A stretch of DNA of 64,000 nt from Bin52 sp965243345 (GCA_965243345.1 CBDEUR010000003.1:1922001-1986000); one strand, 5' to 3'. Shown: positions 8,162 through 17,705, counted from the first letter of the stretch. Notes: generated by a model from the sequence alone, not told the origin. Numbers and translations: made by a program.

Positions 8162-9481
8162 ATGAAGCCCGGAAAGATCCACCTCGCCCAGTTCCTGGTC
8201 CACGGCCCGAGCTATCACAGCCTCGGCATGTGGCGACATCCGCGAACCGCGTTTGACCGCGAGTCCTGGGCCCGGCCCGAGTTCTACCAGCACATCGCCC
8301 GGGTCTGCGAACGCGGCCTGTTCGACATGGTCTTCTTCGCCGATCTCAACTACATCTCCGACAGCTACCGCAATTCGCTGGCCCCGGCACTGCGCTACGC
8401 CGCCCAGGCCCCGGAACACGATCCGATTCCGCTGCTGTCGTGGATAGCCGCTGCCACCGAGCGGATCGGGGTCGCCGCAACCTTTTCCACCAGCAACCAG
8501 CACCCGTTCTACGCCGCCCGGTTGTGGGCAACCATCGACCACCTTACCCGCGGCCGCTCGGCCTGGAACGTGGTCACCTCCATCAACCGCAACCAGCAGG
8601 CCAACTACGGGGCCGAACGCGAACCGACGGAGCTGCGCTACGACAAGGCGCACGAGTACATGGAGGTGTGCCGCAAGCTCTGGGACAGCTGGGACGAGGA
8701 TGCGGTGGTCATGGACCGGGAGAACGCCGTGTTCGCGGACCCGGACCGGGTCCACCGCATCGAACACCAGGGCAGGTTCTTCGCCTCCCGCGGCCCGCTC
8801 AACGTGATCCGCTCACCGCAGAACGGACCGGCGATCTTGCAGGCGGGGACATCGCCGAAGGGCATCGACTTCGCCGCCCGCTATGCCGACGGGATCTTCG
8901 CCATCCAGCCCCGGGCGGAGGACGCCGCCGCGTATTTCACCGAGGTGAAGGACCGCGTCGAAACCATGGGCCGCAACCCGGATCACTGCCGGATCCTGTT
9001 CGGCGCCCAGCCGATCATCGGTGACAGCGAGCAGGAGGCGCGGGAAAAGCAGGAACAGCACAACGAGCTTGTCCCGCTTGAGGCAGGCATGGCCATCCTG
9101 TCGGCCCATCTCGATTTCGATCTGTCGGCCCTGCCTCGTGATGCCGACATGACCACGCGCAGCGAGCCGGAGCTCTACCGGATGCGCACCCGCTTCCGCA
9201 CCCCCGAGGGCAGGGCAATGACGGTGAGCGAGGTTGCGCGGCGCCATGGAGAGTCCGTTGGCCTGCCTCAGTTCGTGGGCACGGTTGCCAGCGTGGCCGA
9301 CCAGATGCAGGACTTCGTCACCCGGGCGGGCGGTGACGGTTTCATGCTCTCGCCGATCTATTCACCCGGTGCCATCGAGGAGTTCGTCGACCGCCTGGTT
9401 CCCGAATTCCAGCGCCGCGGCATCTACCGGACCGAGTACAGGGGCGTCACCCAGCGCGACCTGCTGCGCCAGGAAGATTGA
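8162..9481 (+). CDS. NtaA/SnaA/DszA-family FMNH2-dependent monooxygenase
   Basis: A 439-residue luciferase-fold enzyme of the class that uses reduced FMN from a partner reductase to oxygenate chelators, sulfones or similar substrates. Supporting motifs: the N-terminal KIHLAQFLVHGPSYHSLGMW, MVFFADLNY, GVAATFSTSNQHPFYAARLW, the family hallmark GRSAWNVVTSINRNQQANYG near residue 140, and GRFFASRGPLNVIRSPQ with QAGTSPKG near 225. The ATG at 8162 gives the usual family start and length. No flavin reductase gene is adjacent. The substrate is unknown. Confidence 0.85.
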   Translation: MKPGKIHLAQFLVHGPSYHSLGMWRHPRTAFDRESWARPEFYQHIARVCERGLFDMVFFADLNYISDSYRNSLAPALRYAAQAPEHDPIPLLSWIAAATERIGVAATFSTSNQHPFYAARLWATIDHLTRGRSAWNVVTSINRNQQANYGAEREPTELRYDKAHEYMEVCRKLWDSWDEDAVVMDRENAVFADPDRVHRIEHQGRFFASRGPLNVIRSPQNGPAILQAGTSPKGIDFAARYADGIFAIQPRAEDAAAYFTEVKDRVETMGRNPDHCRILFGAQPIIGDSEQEAREKQEQHNELVPLEAGMAILSAHLDFDLSALPRDADMTTRSEPELYRMRTRFRTPEGRAMTVSEVARRHGESVGLPQFVGTVASVADQMQDFVTRAGGDGFMLSPIYSPGAIEEFVDRLVPEFQRRGIYRTEYRGVTQRDLLRQED

Positions 9482-9558
9482 CGGTTTGGCTGTGCAGGAC
9501 CGACCCCGCGATTAGCTCAGGTATCGCGTCCCTTCGTCTTCCGACATGTGTGTCCCCA

Positions 9559-10178
9559 CGGCCGATCCATCCCAGGTCGTGCCCCGATGATCAGAAGAAT
9601 TTCCAGAATGATTTCAGCCAGTTGGCAAAGGCAGTCCTTCCCGACGGCGTGTCGAGCGAGAATGTTCTGGTGTACTTTCAGGACGAGCGGCCCGCATAGG
9701 TCAGAAAGGGATGCTCTCACGGGTTCGGGCCCGAAAGGGAACGCGCCCGCGCATACCGCGGGACTACCGGTACGGGTACGTCTATCTGTTCTCGGCAGCC
9801 TGTCCCGATACCGGACACGCTCTCGGACATGTGTGCGACAAGGCGAACGCCGAGGAGATGAGCCGTCATCTGCGGGATGTCGGCAGGGAACTTCCCGAAG
9901 GCAAACATGCCGTCATGGTCCTTGACGGGGCAGGCTGGCACCGGTCGAAGAATCTCAAGATCCCGTCGAACGTCTCTCTGCTCCGGCTGCCGCCCCATAG
10001 TCCGGAACTGAACCCGATTGAGACACTCTTCTCGGTCCTCAAGCACCGCTACTTTGCGAACCGGGTGTTCGAGAGCGCCGAACATGTCAGGACAACCGTC
10101 ACCGACGTGTGGAACACCTTTATCCACAAGACCGAGGAGATCATGCGAATCACCAGGCGGGACTGGGCCAATGTCTAA
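9559..10178 (+). pseudogene. IS630-family transposase, N-terminally truncated and frameshifted
   Basis: Residues from about 9559 (RPIHPRSCPDDQKNFQ, then VLVYFQDE) match the catalytic half of IS630 transposases, with the first DDE aspartate in FQDE. The frame meets TAG at 9697. The continuation is in another frame: ARIGQKG, then MLSRVRARKGTRP from 9711, YVYLFSAACPDTG, VMVLDGAGWH (second Asp) and LPPHSPELNPIE (third acidic residue). A 2-base insertion or 1-base deletion near 9688 explains the shift. The N-terminal helix-turn-helix half (about 130-150 residues) is absent, as is a left inverted repeat. The second frame could yield a 155-residue C-terminal piece but not a working transposase. Confidence 0.85.
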
Positions 10179-10400
10179 CTGAACACAGCGAGGCCCACTG
10201 ATGATTAGTTTTTTGGTTTAGTATTACTCGTCACCACGAATCACCCAGGTCTGTCGCCTGCTTCATCCGGTGCACCTGCGAGCAGCTTGGCGGCGCCATG
10301 ATTCCGCGGTGGCGCAGGCCGCTGTTTCGCCCCAGGTCTCAGTCGGCGAGTCATCCCGCCACGTTGGTCCGGAATACGCAAACGGACACACGGCCGTCCT

Positions 10401-11084
10401 TCACAGGTCCTTGATCGACTTGGCCGGGGCGGTGCCGGTTGTGGCGTCCGAACGTGCATCACGCTGAAAAAAGGCGTCGTACCAAATCCGGGTCACGATC
10501 GTTGCGGCGTCGTCGACAGAGACCGGATGCTCGTTGAGTTCTTCCTCCTGGGCGAACCAGACATAGGCGCATTGCTCGACCATCGCGGCCATCGCTTCGG
10601 CGACGAGACGAGCCGGAACACCGTCTACCACTCGTATACCGCACTTCGCCTCGAGGGCGCCCACGAACCTGTCGACATGGCGGTTGCGCATCGCCCACCA
10701 GACGCGGCGGAACCGCTGGTCGACCGTCGAGGCTTCGATCAGAGCCCGCATCACGTCACGGTTTTCGCTGTAGAGCGACAGGTAGCCGCGGTTGGCTTCC
10801 AGCAAGGTACCCTCGGGATCGGTCGCCAGTTGCCTGTTCGGCGCTCGACTCGCTTCGAACAATGCTTCGTGAATGCCGTCGACCAGGGCCCGGAACAGAT
10901 CCTCCTTGTTGCGGAAATATCGATACAGGGCGCCGAGCGATACCCCCGCCTCCTCGGCAACGTCGATCATCTTGAGGGCGACATAGCCGTTGCGGGCCAG
11001 CACTCGTCGGGCGCTCGCCAACAGACGGCTTCGCGTACGCCGGCCCTTGGGCGTGGTTGGGACCTGGGTCGCTTGCGCCGTCAT
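10401..11084 (-). CDS. TetR/AcrR-family transcriptional regulator
   Basis: A 227-residue protein with an N-terminal helix-turn-helix (RSRLLASARRVLARNGY, AEEAGVSLGALYRYFRNKED, residues about 15-60) and a variable ligand-binding C-terminal domain. The start at 11084 is preceded by GGAGG at a normal distance; the open frame extends upstream but without homology. It is divergent from the acyl-CoA ligase gene across 280 bases that contain a 10-base palindrome. By position it probably represses the adjacent catabolic operon and is relieved by a pathway intermediate, perhaps an acyl-CoA. That is inference. Confidence 0.88.
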   Translation of the reverse strand: MTAQATQVPTTPKGRRTRSRLLASARRVLARNGYVALKMIDVAEEAGVSLGALYRYFRNKEDLFRALVDGIHEALFEASRAPNRQLATDPEGTLLEANRGYLSLYSENRDVMRALIEASTVDQRFRRVWWAMRNRHVDRFVGALEAKCGIRVVDGVPARLVAEAMAAMVEQCAYVWFAQEEELNEHPVSVDDAATIVTRIWYDAFFQRDARSDATTGTAPAKSIKDL

Positions 11085-11261
11085 CCCTCCGACCTCCACC
11101 TCCTTTGCGCACCGCGATGTCCCGGGCGTCGCCAACCCACGCTCTTCACCGGCCATCCTCGGGGTGGTGTCGCCGCTTCTCCCGGGCGGCACCGTGGGAG
11201 CCCCGTTTCAGACGATGCCGCGATGGTACCAAGACAAAAACAAGACAGTCATTAAAAAAAA

Positions 11262-11271
11262 GTGACGTCAC
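11262..11271. promoter_or_regulatory. Candidate operator palindrome in the TetR/ligase divergent region
   Basis: GTGACGTCAC is a perfect 10-base palindrome preceded by an AT-rich tract (ATTAAAAAAAA) that stands out in this GC-rich region. It sits 94 bases before the ligase ATG and 178 bases from the regulator's start, a sensible place for a TetR-type dimer to cover both promoters. No experimental support; a 10-base palindrome can arise by chance. Confidence 0.45.
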
Positions 11272-11364
11272 ATCTTGATTTTCGAGCGAGGCGCGTCTAC
11301 GGTGGACGCGAGCAGGGGTAGCGGTGGAAATGTGGCGAATCCGGGCCGGTGTCGGGAGCGACGG

Positions 11365-13038
11365 ATGAGCGAGTTTTCTCTCGGAGATCCGGAGAGTTCG
11401 CGATCCACGCGAGCAGCGTTTCGGGATGCCCCCGCCGCCGACCGCGCCGAACGTGAACGCCGATACCGCGCGATGAGGTGGTGGTCAGGCGAGCGCCTTT
11501 GCGACCGCTATGCCGTCCTCGCGCAGCGCTTCGAGAATCGACTCGCCGTCGCCGATTTGACCGGTCGGCGGCTCAGCCACGGCAGGTTGTGGCGGGAGGG
11601 GGGACGCCTCGCCGAGAAGCTGAAAGCCTGCGGAATCGGTCGCGGCGACATCGTGATCCTCCTGCTGCCGAACATCGTCGAAGGGCAGGTCGCCTTCGTC
11701 GCACTGCTGCAGCTCGGTGCCGTACCTGCGAGCCTGCCGACCCGCACCGATCCCGAAACGGTCGCCCACGCCGCCCGACTGACGGGCGCGCGGGCGCTGG
11801 TTTCACTGGAACGCCACGGCACCGCGCCGCTCGGAGACATCGCCCGGGAAGCCGCCTCGACGTGCGGGCACGGAATGGGCGTATTCCTGCTCGATGATTC
11901 CGTCGGGACGTGGCGGACACCTCCGACAGGTCCAGGAACGCCCCTGCCGGCGCGCACCGCGAACCTCGCGCACATCATGTTCACTTCCAGCACCACCGGC
12001 CGGCCCAAGGCCGTCATGCACAGCGACGACACCCTTGCCGCCCTGAATATCGGGTTCACGGAGCGCTTCTCGCTCGGCCCGGGTGCGCCAATCTTTCTCG
12101 CCTCTCCTCTCGGACACAGCATCGGTGCGATCCACGGTATCCGATTGTCGCTCCATACCGGCGCGCCGCTCGTGCTTCAGGATGTCTGGGACCCCGAGCG
12201 CGCGCTGGAAACGATCGAGGCATTCGGCTGCGCGTTCACCGCCGCGGCGACGCCGTTCCTGAAGGACCTGGTCGAGGCGAGCTGGCCGCGCCCGACGCCG
12301 AAGCTGGCACCGCTGCGCTCGTTCCTGTGCGGCGGCGCGCAGGTGCCGCCGGCGCTGATGGAGGCCGCGCAGGCCCAGTTTCCACACACGTTCGTGACGG
12401 TGCTGTGGGGCATGACCGAGGGCGGGCTCGTGACCTGCGTCCGCGAAAGCCCTCGCGAGAAGCTCATGAGCACCGCCGGCATCGGACTCCCGGGGCTCGA
12501 GCTGCGTTGCCTCGCCCCCGGGGGCGGCACAGTGGCGGCGGGCGAGGAAGGAGAGCTCGCGATGCGGGGACCGGGCGTGTTCATCGGGTATTTCGGCCAG
12601 CAGGACCTCTACGAGTCCCAGATCACGGGCGACGGGTTCTTTCGCACCGGCGATCTCGCGCGGATCGACGCGGACGGGTACGTGCGCATCACCGGGAGAC
12701 TGAAGGATCTGATCATCCGGGGCGGCGTCAACATCTCGCCGGTGCCGATTGAGAACGCGCTCGCCGACCATCCGAACGTCGGCGCCGTGGCCGTCATCGG
12801 CCATCCCGACGAGCGGCTGGGCGAACGCATTTGCGCGGTGGTGGTTCCCGACGGCGAGGCCCCGAGCCTCGACGACCTCGTCGCCCACGCGCGATCCCGG
12901 CGCGTGCCGAAGCACCACTGCCCCGAGGTCCTGCGCATCGTCGACACGATGCCCATGACGCCGGCCGGGAAGATCCGCAAGGCCGACCTCCGCGCCGTGG
13001 TGATCGGCGAGGGCGCCGGAACGGGAGCAGAGCCATGA
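11365..13038 (+). CDS. AMP-dependent acyl-CoA synthetase (cyclohexanecarboxylate-CoA ligase-like)
   Basis: A 557-residue member of the ANL superfamily that activates a carboxylic acid to its CoA thioester through an acyl-adenylate. Motifs: the P-loop FTSSTTGRPKAVMHS near residue 206, WGMTEGG near 345, GDGFFRTGDLARIDADGYV near 422, the hinge GRLKDLIIRGG near 445, and the C-terminal catalytic Lys in MTPAGKIRKADL. The overall layout resembles alicyclic or medium-chain ligases such as AliA, but the acid cannot be fixed by eye. The start at 11365 follows GGGAG. It is the first gene of a tightly packed operon: its stop overlaps the next ATG by 4 bases. Confidence 0.87.
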   Translation: MSEFSLGDPESSRSTRAAFRDAPAADRAERERRYRAMRWWSGERLCDRYAVLAQRFENRLAVADLTGRRLSHGRLWREGGRLAEKLKACGIGRGDIVILLLPNIVEGQVAFVALLQLGAVPASLPTRTDPETVAHAARLTGARALVSLERHGTAPLGDIAREAASTCGHGMGVFLLDDSVGTWRTPPTGPGTPLPARTANLAHIMFTSSTTGRPKAVMHSDDTLAALNIGFTERFSLGPGAPIFLASPLGHSIGAIHGIRLSLHTGAPLVLQDVWDPERALETIEAFGCAFTAAATPFLKDLVEASWPRPTPKLAPLRSFLCGGAQVPPALMEAAQAQFPHTFVTVLWGMTEGGLVTCVRESPREKLMSTAGIGLPGLELRCLAPGGGTVAAGEEGELAMRGPGVFIGYFGQQDLYESQITGDGFFRTGDLARIDADGYVRITGRLKDLIIRGGVNISPVPIENALADHPNVGAVAVIGHPDERLGERICAVVVPDGEAPSLDDLVAHARSRRVPKHHCPEVLRIVDTMPMTPAGKIRKADLRAVVIGEGAGTGAEP

Positions 13039-13826
13039 GGGCCCGGCTCGCCGACATCGACGTCGGCTACACGCGCATGGGCGAGGGGCCGCCGGCGGTC
13101 ATGATCCACGGCCTGGCAGAGGACCGCAGAAGCTGGGCGGACGTTCAGCGCCGGCTGGGGGACTTCACGACATGGGCCTATGATCTCCGCGGTCACGGCG
13201 AGACCGACCTGGGTGAGGCCGAGGGCACGCTGGAACAGCTCGGCGGCGACCTGATCGCCTTCCTCGAGGCGCTGACGGGTCCCGCCGAGTGCATCGGCTA
13301 CTCGCTCGGCGGCGCCGTGGTGCTCCGGGTCGCGGCCATGCGGCCCGACCTGGTGACCCGAGCCACGGTCGCCGGCACCTCGACCGTCGTCGGTCGACGC
13401 GCCGTCGGGTTCTTCCACGACCGCATCGAGACGATTCGGAGCGACTTCTCAGGCTTTGCCAGTGCGCTCAAGGAGGATACGCGCCAGCAGCTCGTCGTCG
13501 CCGGAGACCGGCTCGAAGAAGTGACGGCCCGACGCCTCGAGGCCATCGGCACCGGGGACGGCTACGTCAATGCCGCCCGTGCGATGGCACGGCTCAACAC
13601 CGACCCGCTCACCCGACTCCTGCCGGGAATCACCTGCCCTGTCCATGTGATCGGCGGCGAGGCCGACGTGTTCTGTCCGCGCAAGGCGGCGGAGATCATG
13701 CTCGCCGCCCTGCGCCACGGCACCTGGCACGAGGTGGCGCGGGCCGGGCACCTGATGAGCGTCGATCAGCCCGACGCCTATGCGCAGGCCATCCGCAACG
13801 CACTGGAAGGCAACGACCGATGGTGA
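13035..13826 (+). CDS. Alpha/beta-fold hydrolase
   Basis: A 263-residue hydrolase. The oxyanion-hole HGLAEDRRSW is near residue 24, the nucleophile elbow GYSLGG near 88, the acid in GGEADVFCP near 210 and the catalytic His in AGHLM near 237. These form a complete Ser-Asp-His triad. Relatives include 3-oxoadipate enol-lactone hydrolases and esterases. Context (ligase, flavin oxidoreductase, amidase) suggests lactone, ester or carbon-carbon bond hydrolysis in the same pathway. It overlaps the ligase stop by 4 bases and the next gene by 7, so it is translationally coupled on both sides. Confidence 0.85.
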   Translation: MRARLADIDVGYTRMGEGPPAVMIHGLAEDRRSWADVQRRLGDFTTWAYDLRGHGETDLGEAEGTLEQLGGDLIAFLEALTGPAECIGYSLGGAVVLRVAAMRPDLVTRATVAGTSTVVGRRAVGFFHDRIETIRSDFSGFASALKEDTRQQLVVAGDRLEEVTARRLEAIGTGDGYVNAARAMARLNTDPLTRLLPGITCPVHVIGGEADVFCPRKAAEIMLAALRHGTWHEVARAGHLMSVDQPDAYAQAIRNALEGNDRW

Positions 13827-14824
13827 GGAGATTCGGAATTTCGAGAGGGGTCAGTCCACGCGAGACGTTCGGCCAGGTCGGCGAGATCGCGAGGAAGGCC
13901 GAGGAGCTCGGCTTCGAGGCGCTGTGGTTCATCGACCATCAGCTCGGGATGAAGGACGTCTACGCGGCGATGAACGTCGCGGCGATGGCGACCGGGTCGA
14001 TCGCGATCGGCAGTGCGGTCACCAACCTGCGCACGCGTCATCCGACGGTCACCGCCAACGCCACGACCGCGCTCGACGAGCTCTCGGATGGACGCGCCCT
14101 GCTGGGTCTCGGCGCAGGGTGGGTCGCCGTCCATTCCATCGGCGACAAGCCGAACCGGATCGCCGAGCTTCGCGACGGCATCGCGCTGTTTCGCAAGCTG
14201 TTCTCCGGCGAGGAGATCGTTTTCTCCGGCGCCAGGGGGCGGCTCGCCACCGCGCGCCGGCAGATCCCGATCTATCTCGCCGTCTCGCAGCCCCGCATGC
14301 TGGAGCTGGCGGGCGAGCTCTGCGACGGCGCCATCCTGATGGGGGCGGCCGACCCGGACTTCTGCAACTGGCAGATCGAGCACATCTACCGCGGTCTTCG
14401 AAAGGCCGGGCGCAAGCGCGAGGACATCCTCATCGATCTCTTCGTCACCATGAGCATCGACGAGGATGCCGGACAGGCGATCGCCGACGTCCGCGCCTGG
14501 GCGACCAGTCAGGCCGCGACCTTCGCCGTCTGGAAGGCGATGCCGCCGGGATGGGAGCGCTTTCGGCCCGAGTTCAAGGCCGCCGAGGATGCCTACCACT
14601 TCGAGGAGCACCTGTCGCTGCGCGCCGGGCACAAGGAGATCGTGAGCGAGGAGTTCGTGCGTTCGGTGACGATCTCCGGCGATCGGGACCACTGCGTCTC
14701 CCGGCTGCTCGAGCTCTCGACGGTCGACATCGATCGCATCAGCTTCGCCCTGCTCTCCCGGGGCCGCCTGCGTCGGCTGGAAGAACTCGGCACGCACGTG
14801 ATTCCCCGGCTCACATCGAACTGA
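13820..14824 (+). CDS. Luciferase-like (LLM) flavin-dependent oxidoreductase
   Basis: A 334-residue TIM-barrel oxidoreductase of the bacterial luciferase / F420-dependent superfamily. Landmarks are FGISRGVSPRETFGQV at the start, LGFEALWFIDHQLG, IGSAVTNLRTRHPTVTANA, the family signature GRALLGLGAGWVA near residue 93, and IPIYLAVSQPRMLELAGELC. Flavin versus F420 use cannot be decided here; no F420 genes are visible. The ATG at 13820 overlaps the hydrolase stop by 7 bases, and a GTG one codon later is also possible. It may perform an oxygenation or dehydrogenation early in the encoded pathway. Confidence 0.85.
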   Translation: MVRRFGISRGVSPRETFGQVGEIARKAEELGFEALWFIDHQLGMKDVYAAMNVAAMATGSIAIGSAVTNLRTRHPTVTANATTALDELSDGRALLGLGAGWVAVHSIGDKPNRIAELRDGIALFRKLFSGEEIVFSGARGRLATARRQIPIYLAVSQPRMLELAGELCDGAILMGAADPDFCNWQIEHIYRGLRKAGRKREDILIDLFVTMSIDEDAGQAIADVRAWATSQAATFAVWKAMPPGWERFRPEFKAAEDAYHFEEHLSLRAGHKEIVSEEFVRSVTISGDRDHCVSRLLELSTVDIDRISFALLSRGRLRRLEELGTHVIPRLTSN

Positions 14825-14839
14825 ACGGAGTCGGACGAG

Positions 14840-15619
14840 ATGCCGACAGGACACGAACAGGACGGAGAACGCCGGGTGGCGCTCGTCACCGCGGCGGCCG
14901 GCGCCGGCATCGGCGCCGCGATTGCGCGCCGGCTCGCGGCCGACGGCCACGACGTGGTGATCACCGACGCCCATGCACGCCGTTGCGGCGAGCTCGCCAG
15001 GCAGCTCGCCGACGAGCACGCCAGAGAGTTCCTGTCGATGCCGCTCGATGTCACCGACTTCGACGCGGTGGGCGCCGTCACCGATGCCGTCGTCGAGCGG
15101 CGCGGCCGGATTGACGTGCTCGTCAACAACGCGGGGTGGAGCAGGATCGAGCCGGTCGCCGAGATGACGCCCGAGACCTGGCGGCACTGCCTGGACGTCG
15201 ACCTGAACGGCACCTTCTACGCCATGCGCCATGTCCTCCCGCACATGATCGCGCGAGGCTCGGGGGCCATCGTCAACATCTCCTCGATTGCGGCGTGGGA
15301 AACGACGGCCGAGCACGGCGCCGCCTATTCCGCGGCCAAGGCGGGGGTCCTGGCGCTCACCCGGGTCGCCGCCGCCGAGAACGGTCGGCATGGCATTCGC
15401 GTGAATGCCGTGGCGCCCGGGCTGATCTACAACGACTTTCTCCGGCGCATCTACCCCGACACGTTCTTTGACGGCTACGCGGAATCACGGTCCCTGGTCG
15501 GCCGTGTCGGGCAGCCCCGGGATGTCGCGGATCTCGTTTCGTTCCTCGTCGGCGACCGGGCCGGATACATCACCGGGGAGGTGTACGGCATCAGCGGAGG
15601 CGTGTTTCCGAATGCCTGA
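14840..15619 (+). CDS. Short-chain dehydrogenase/reductase
   Basis: A 259-residue NAD(P)-dependent oxidoreductase with a Rossmann fold. The cofactor loop is TAAAGAGIGAAIARRL near residue 17 (a variant of TGxxxGIG), followed by the DVTD acidic turn, NNAG near 96, the catalytic Ser in IVNISSIAAW, and YxxxK in YSAAKAG near 164. The C-terminal ITGEVYGISGG is typical of FabG-like SDRs. GGAG precedes the ATG, 15 bases after the previous stop, and its stop overlaps the amidase start. It likely oxidises a hydroxy-acyl or alcohol intermediate. Confidence 0.88.
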   Translation: MPTGHEQDGERRVALVTAAAGAGIGAAIARRLAADGHDVVITDAHARRCGELARQLADEHAREFLSMPLDVTDFDAVGAVTDAVVERRGRIDVLVNNAGWSRIEPVAEMTPETWRHCLDVDLNGTFYAMRHVLPHMIARGSGAIVNISSIAAWETTAEHGAAYSAAKAGVLALTRVAAAENGRHGIRVNAVAPGLIYNDFLRRIYPDTFFDGYAESRSLVGRVGQPRDVADLVSFLVGDRAGYITGEVYGISGGVFPNA

Positions 15620-17015
15620 TCGCAGCGGCGAGAGCCCGATCGACTGGCCCATTGCTTCTCTGATCGAGGCCTACCGGAGGGGCCTGTTGTCGCCGGTCGA
15701 GGTGGCGGACGAGGTGCTCGCGAGAATCGACCGACTGAATCCATCGCTTCATGCCTATCTCGTGCGCTTCGACGATCTCACGCGCCGGCAGGCGCGCGAA
15801 GCCGAGGCCGCCTACCGGGCCGGCCGGGCGTTGTCGCTCTCGGGCGTGCCGATCTCGATCAAGGACACGTTCCCGCTTGCCGGAGCGGTGACGACCTTCG
15901 GTTCGGTCGTGCACCGCCATCACCTCACGCGACACGACAGCGGGGCGGTTCGCAGGCTGAGAGCCGCGGGCGCCGTGTTCACCGGCAAGACCAACACCGC
16001 CGAATTCGGCCAGTCGGCGACCAGCGACAATCGCCTCGGCACGGAGGCCTGCAACCCGTGGGATACCACGCGCACGCTGGGCGGCTCGAGCGGCGGCGCG
16101 GCGGTTTCGGTCGCAGCCAGGCTTGCCAGCGTCGCCCTGGCCGCCGACGGCGGCGGGTCGATCCGCATTCCGGCATCGTTCACCGGGCTGCTGGGATTCA
16201 AGCCCACCTACGGCCTTTGCCCCGACGAAGGCGGTCTGGCGGCGATGTCGGATTTCGTCTGCCCGGGTCCATTGGCATGGCGCGCGGCCGATGCGCGGGC
16301 GGTCCTGGGCGCGCTTCTCGGTCGCAGGATGAATCGCGCCAGCGCGGGAAGGGGGTTGCGCGTCGCCTGGTGCCCGTGCCCCGAAGGACGCCCCGTCGAC
16401 CCCGGCGTCGCGGCGACCGTCAACGCTGCCGTCGCGAGTCTCGAGGCCCTGGGCCATGAGGTCGTCGAGACCGCGTTGCCCCTCGAAGGATGGGACCGGG
16501 CCTTCGGGCCGCTCGTCCTCGCCGAGGAACGCCGCGAGCGCGGTGACCTGCTCGACCGGTGTCCGGACGTGCTGAGCGACTACGTACGCAAGTCGCTGGC
16601 GGCGGCGCGAAGGCTCACCGACGACGAGGTTGCGGCCGGCCACGCAGCGCATCGCAGCTATCGCGCCCGAATCGCGACGCTGTTCGAGACCTGGGACGTG
16701 ATCGCGACACCGGCAACGGCCGTCACCGCGTTCCCCTTCGACATGCGGCCGAAGCGGATCGCCGGCCGCGAGGTCGACTGGCTCTGGGGCGCATTCCCCT
16801 TCGCCGTGCCGTTCAACGTCTCCGGCAATCCCGCCGCATCGGTGCCGTGCGGGCTCGCCGGCGGCCTGCCCGCGGGTCTGCAACTGGTCATGCCGCTGAA
16901 TGAGGACGAGAGACTTCTCGATCTGGTCGAAGATGTGGAAGAGGTGATCGCATTCGACCGGAGCCTGATGGGTGATCCAGCGCCGCGGCCGGCGACGGCG
17001 GGGTCGGCTTCGTGA
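15612..17015 (+). CDS. Amidase (amidase-signature family)
   Basis: A 467-residue amidase-signature hydrolase. The Ser-cisSer-Lys triad is visible: Lys in PISIKDTF near residue 84, the Gly/Ser-rich LGGSSGGAAVSVAA near 157 with one Ser, and the nucleophile Ser in ADGGGSIRIPAS near 180. The ATG at 15612 overlaps the SDR stop by 8 bases and matches the family N-terminus; longer upstream frames are spurious. The end overlaps the GTG start of the crotonase. It implies an amide or carbamoyl group in the substrate or an intermediate of this operon. Confidence 0.88.
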   Translation: MPDRSGESPIDWPIASLIEAYRRGLLSPVEVADEVLARIDRLNPSLHAYLVRFDDLTRRQAREAEAAYRAGRALSLSGVPISIKDTFPLAGAVTTFGSVVHRHHLTRHDSGAVRRLRAAGAVFTGKTNTAEFGQSATSDNRLGTEACNPWDTTRTLGGSSGGAAVSVAARLASVALAADGGGSIRIPASFTGLLGFKPTYGLCPDEGGLAAMSDFVCPGPLAWRAADARAVLGALLGRRMNRASAGRGLRVAWCPCPEGRPVDPGVAATVNAAVASLEALGHEVVETALPLEGWDRAFGPLVLAEERRERGDLLDRCPDVLSDYVRKSLAAARRLTDDEVAAGHAAHRSYRARIATLFETWDVIATPATAVTAFPFDMRPKRIAGREVDWLWGAFPFAVPFNVSGNPAASVPCGLAGGLPAGLQLVMPLNEDERLLDLVEDVEEVIAFDRSLMGDPAPRPATAGSAS

Positions 17016-17705
17016 GCGGGCGCGTGACCACATCGCTGCGCGACGGTGTGCTCGAGGTGACCATCGAGAACGCCCGGCGCCGGAACGTGCTTTCCCGGCC
17101 GCTTCTGCGGGCGCTCGGCCGGGCGGGCGACGTCCGAGCGGTTGTTCTCGCCGACTTGACGGGCACGATCGACGACCGTGCGGTGGATGACGCCATAGAG
17201 AACGCCGCTGCGTCGGTTCGCGGTTGCAGGGTGCCGGTCATCGCGGCGGTCGAGGGTCCGTGTATCGGCGGTGCGCTCGACGTGGCGCTGAGCTGCGATG
17301 TCATCGTGGCCGCGGAAAGTGCCTGCTTTGCGCTTCCCGCGACGCATCTTCGGCCTGCTCTACAACCCACGCGCCGTGGCGCGCCTGCACCTTCGCCTGA
17401 GTCCTGCCGCTCTGAGATGGCTGCTTCTGCTCGGCGAGCCGATCGATGCCGGTACCGGGGCGGTGATGGGCCTGATTGCCCGTGTCGTGCTTCAAGGCAC
17501 CGCCAGGGCCGAGGCGCGGGCATTGGCCGAGCGAGTATCCGCTCGTTCACCACATGCTGTCGCGGCAACCAGGAAGCTGCTCGACGAACTCGAACGGGGC
17601 TGCGCCCGACTCGACGAGTGGGACCGCGCACGCCTCGAAATCCTCGACTCGACGGAGAGACGCGAGCGGGTCGCAGAGGCGAGAGCGAGTCTGGGGCTGG
17701 CGTGA
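17012..17705 (+). pseudogene. Enoyl-CoA hydratase/isomerase (crotonase) with a frameshift
   Basis: From a GTG at 17012 the frame encodes a crotonase start (VLEVTIENARRRNVLSRPLL) and the oxyanion-hole segment EGPCIGGALDVALSCDVI. After ACFALPATH near 17343 family resemblance stops. It resumes in the next frame with FGLLYNPRAVARLHLRL, LLLGEPIDA and a normal C-terminal helix ending at 17705. One extra base near 17343 explains it; removing it restores ATHFGLLYNPRAV. Everything else is conserved and the total length (about 231 residues) is near normal, so this is either a recent inactivation or a base-calling error. The start overlaps the amidase stop, as for other genes of the operon. Confidence 0.8.
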
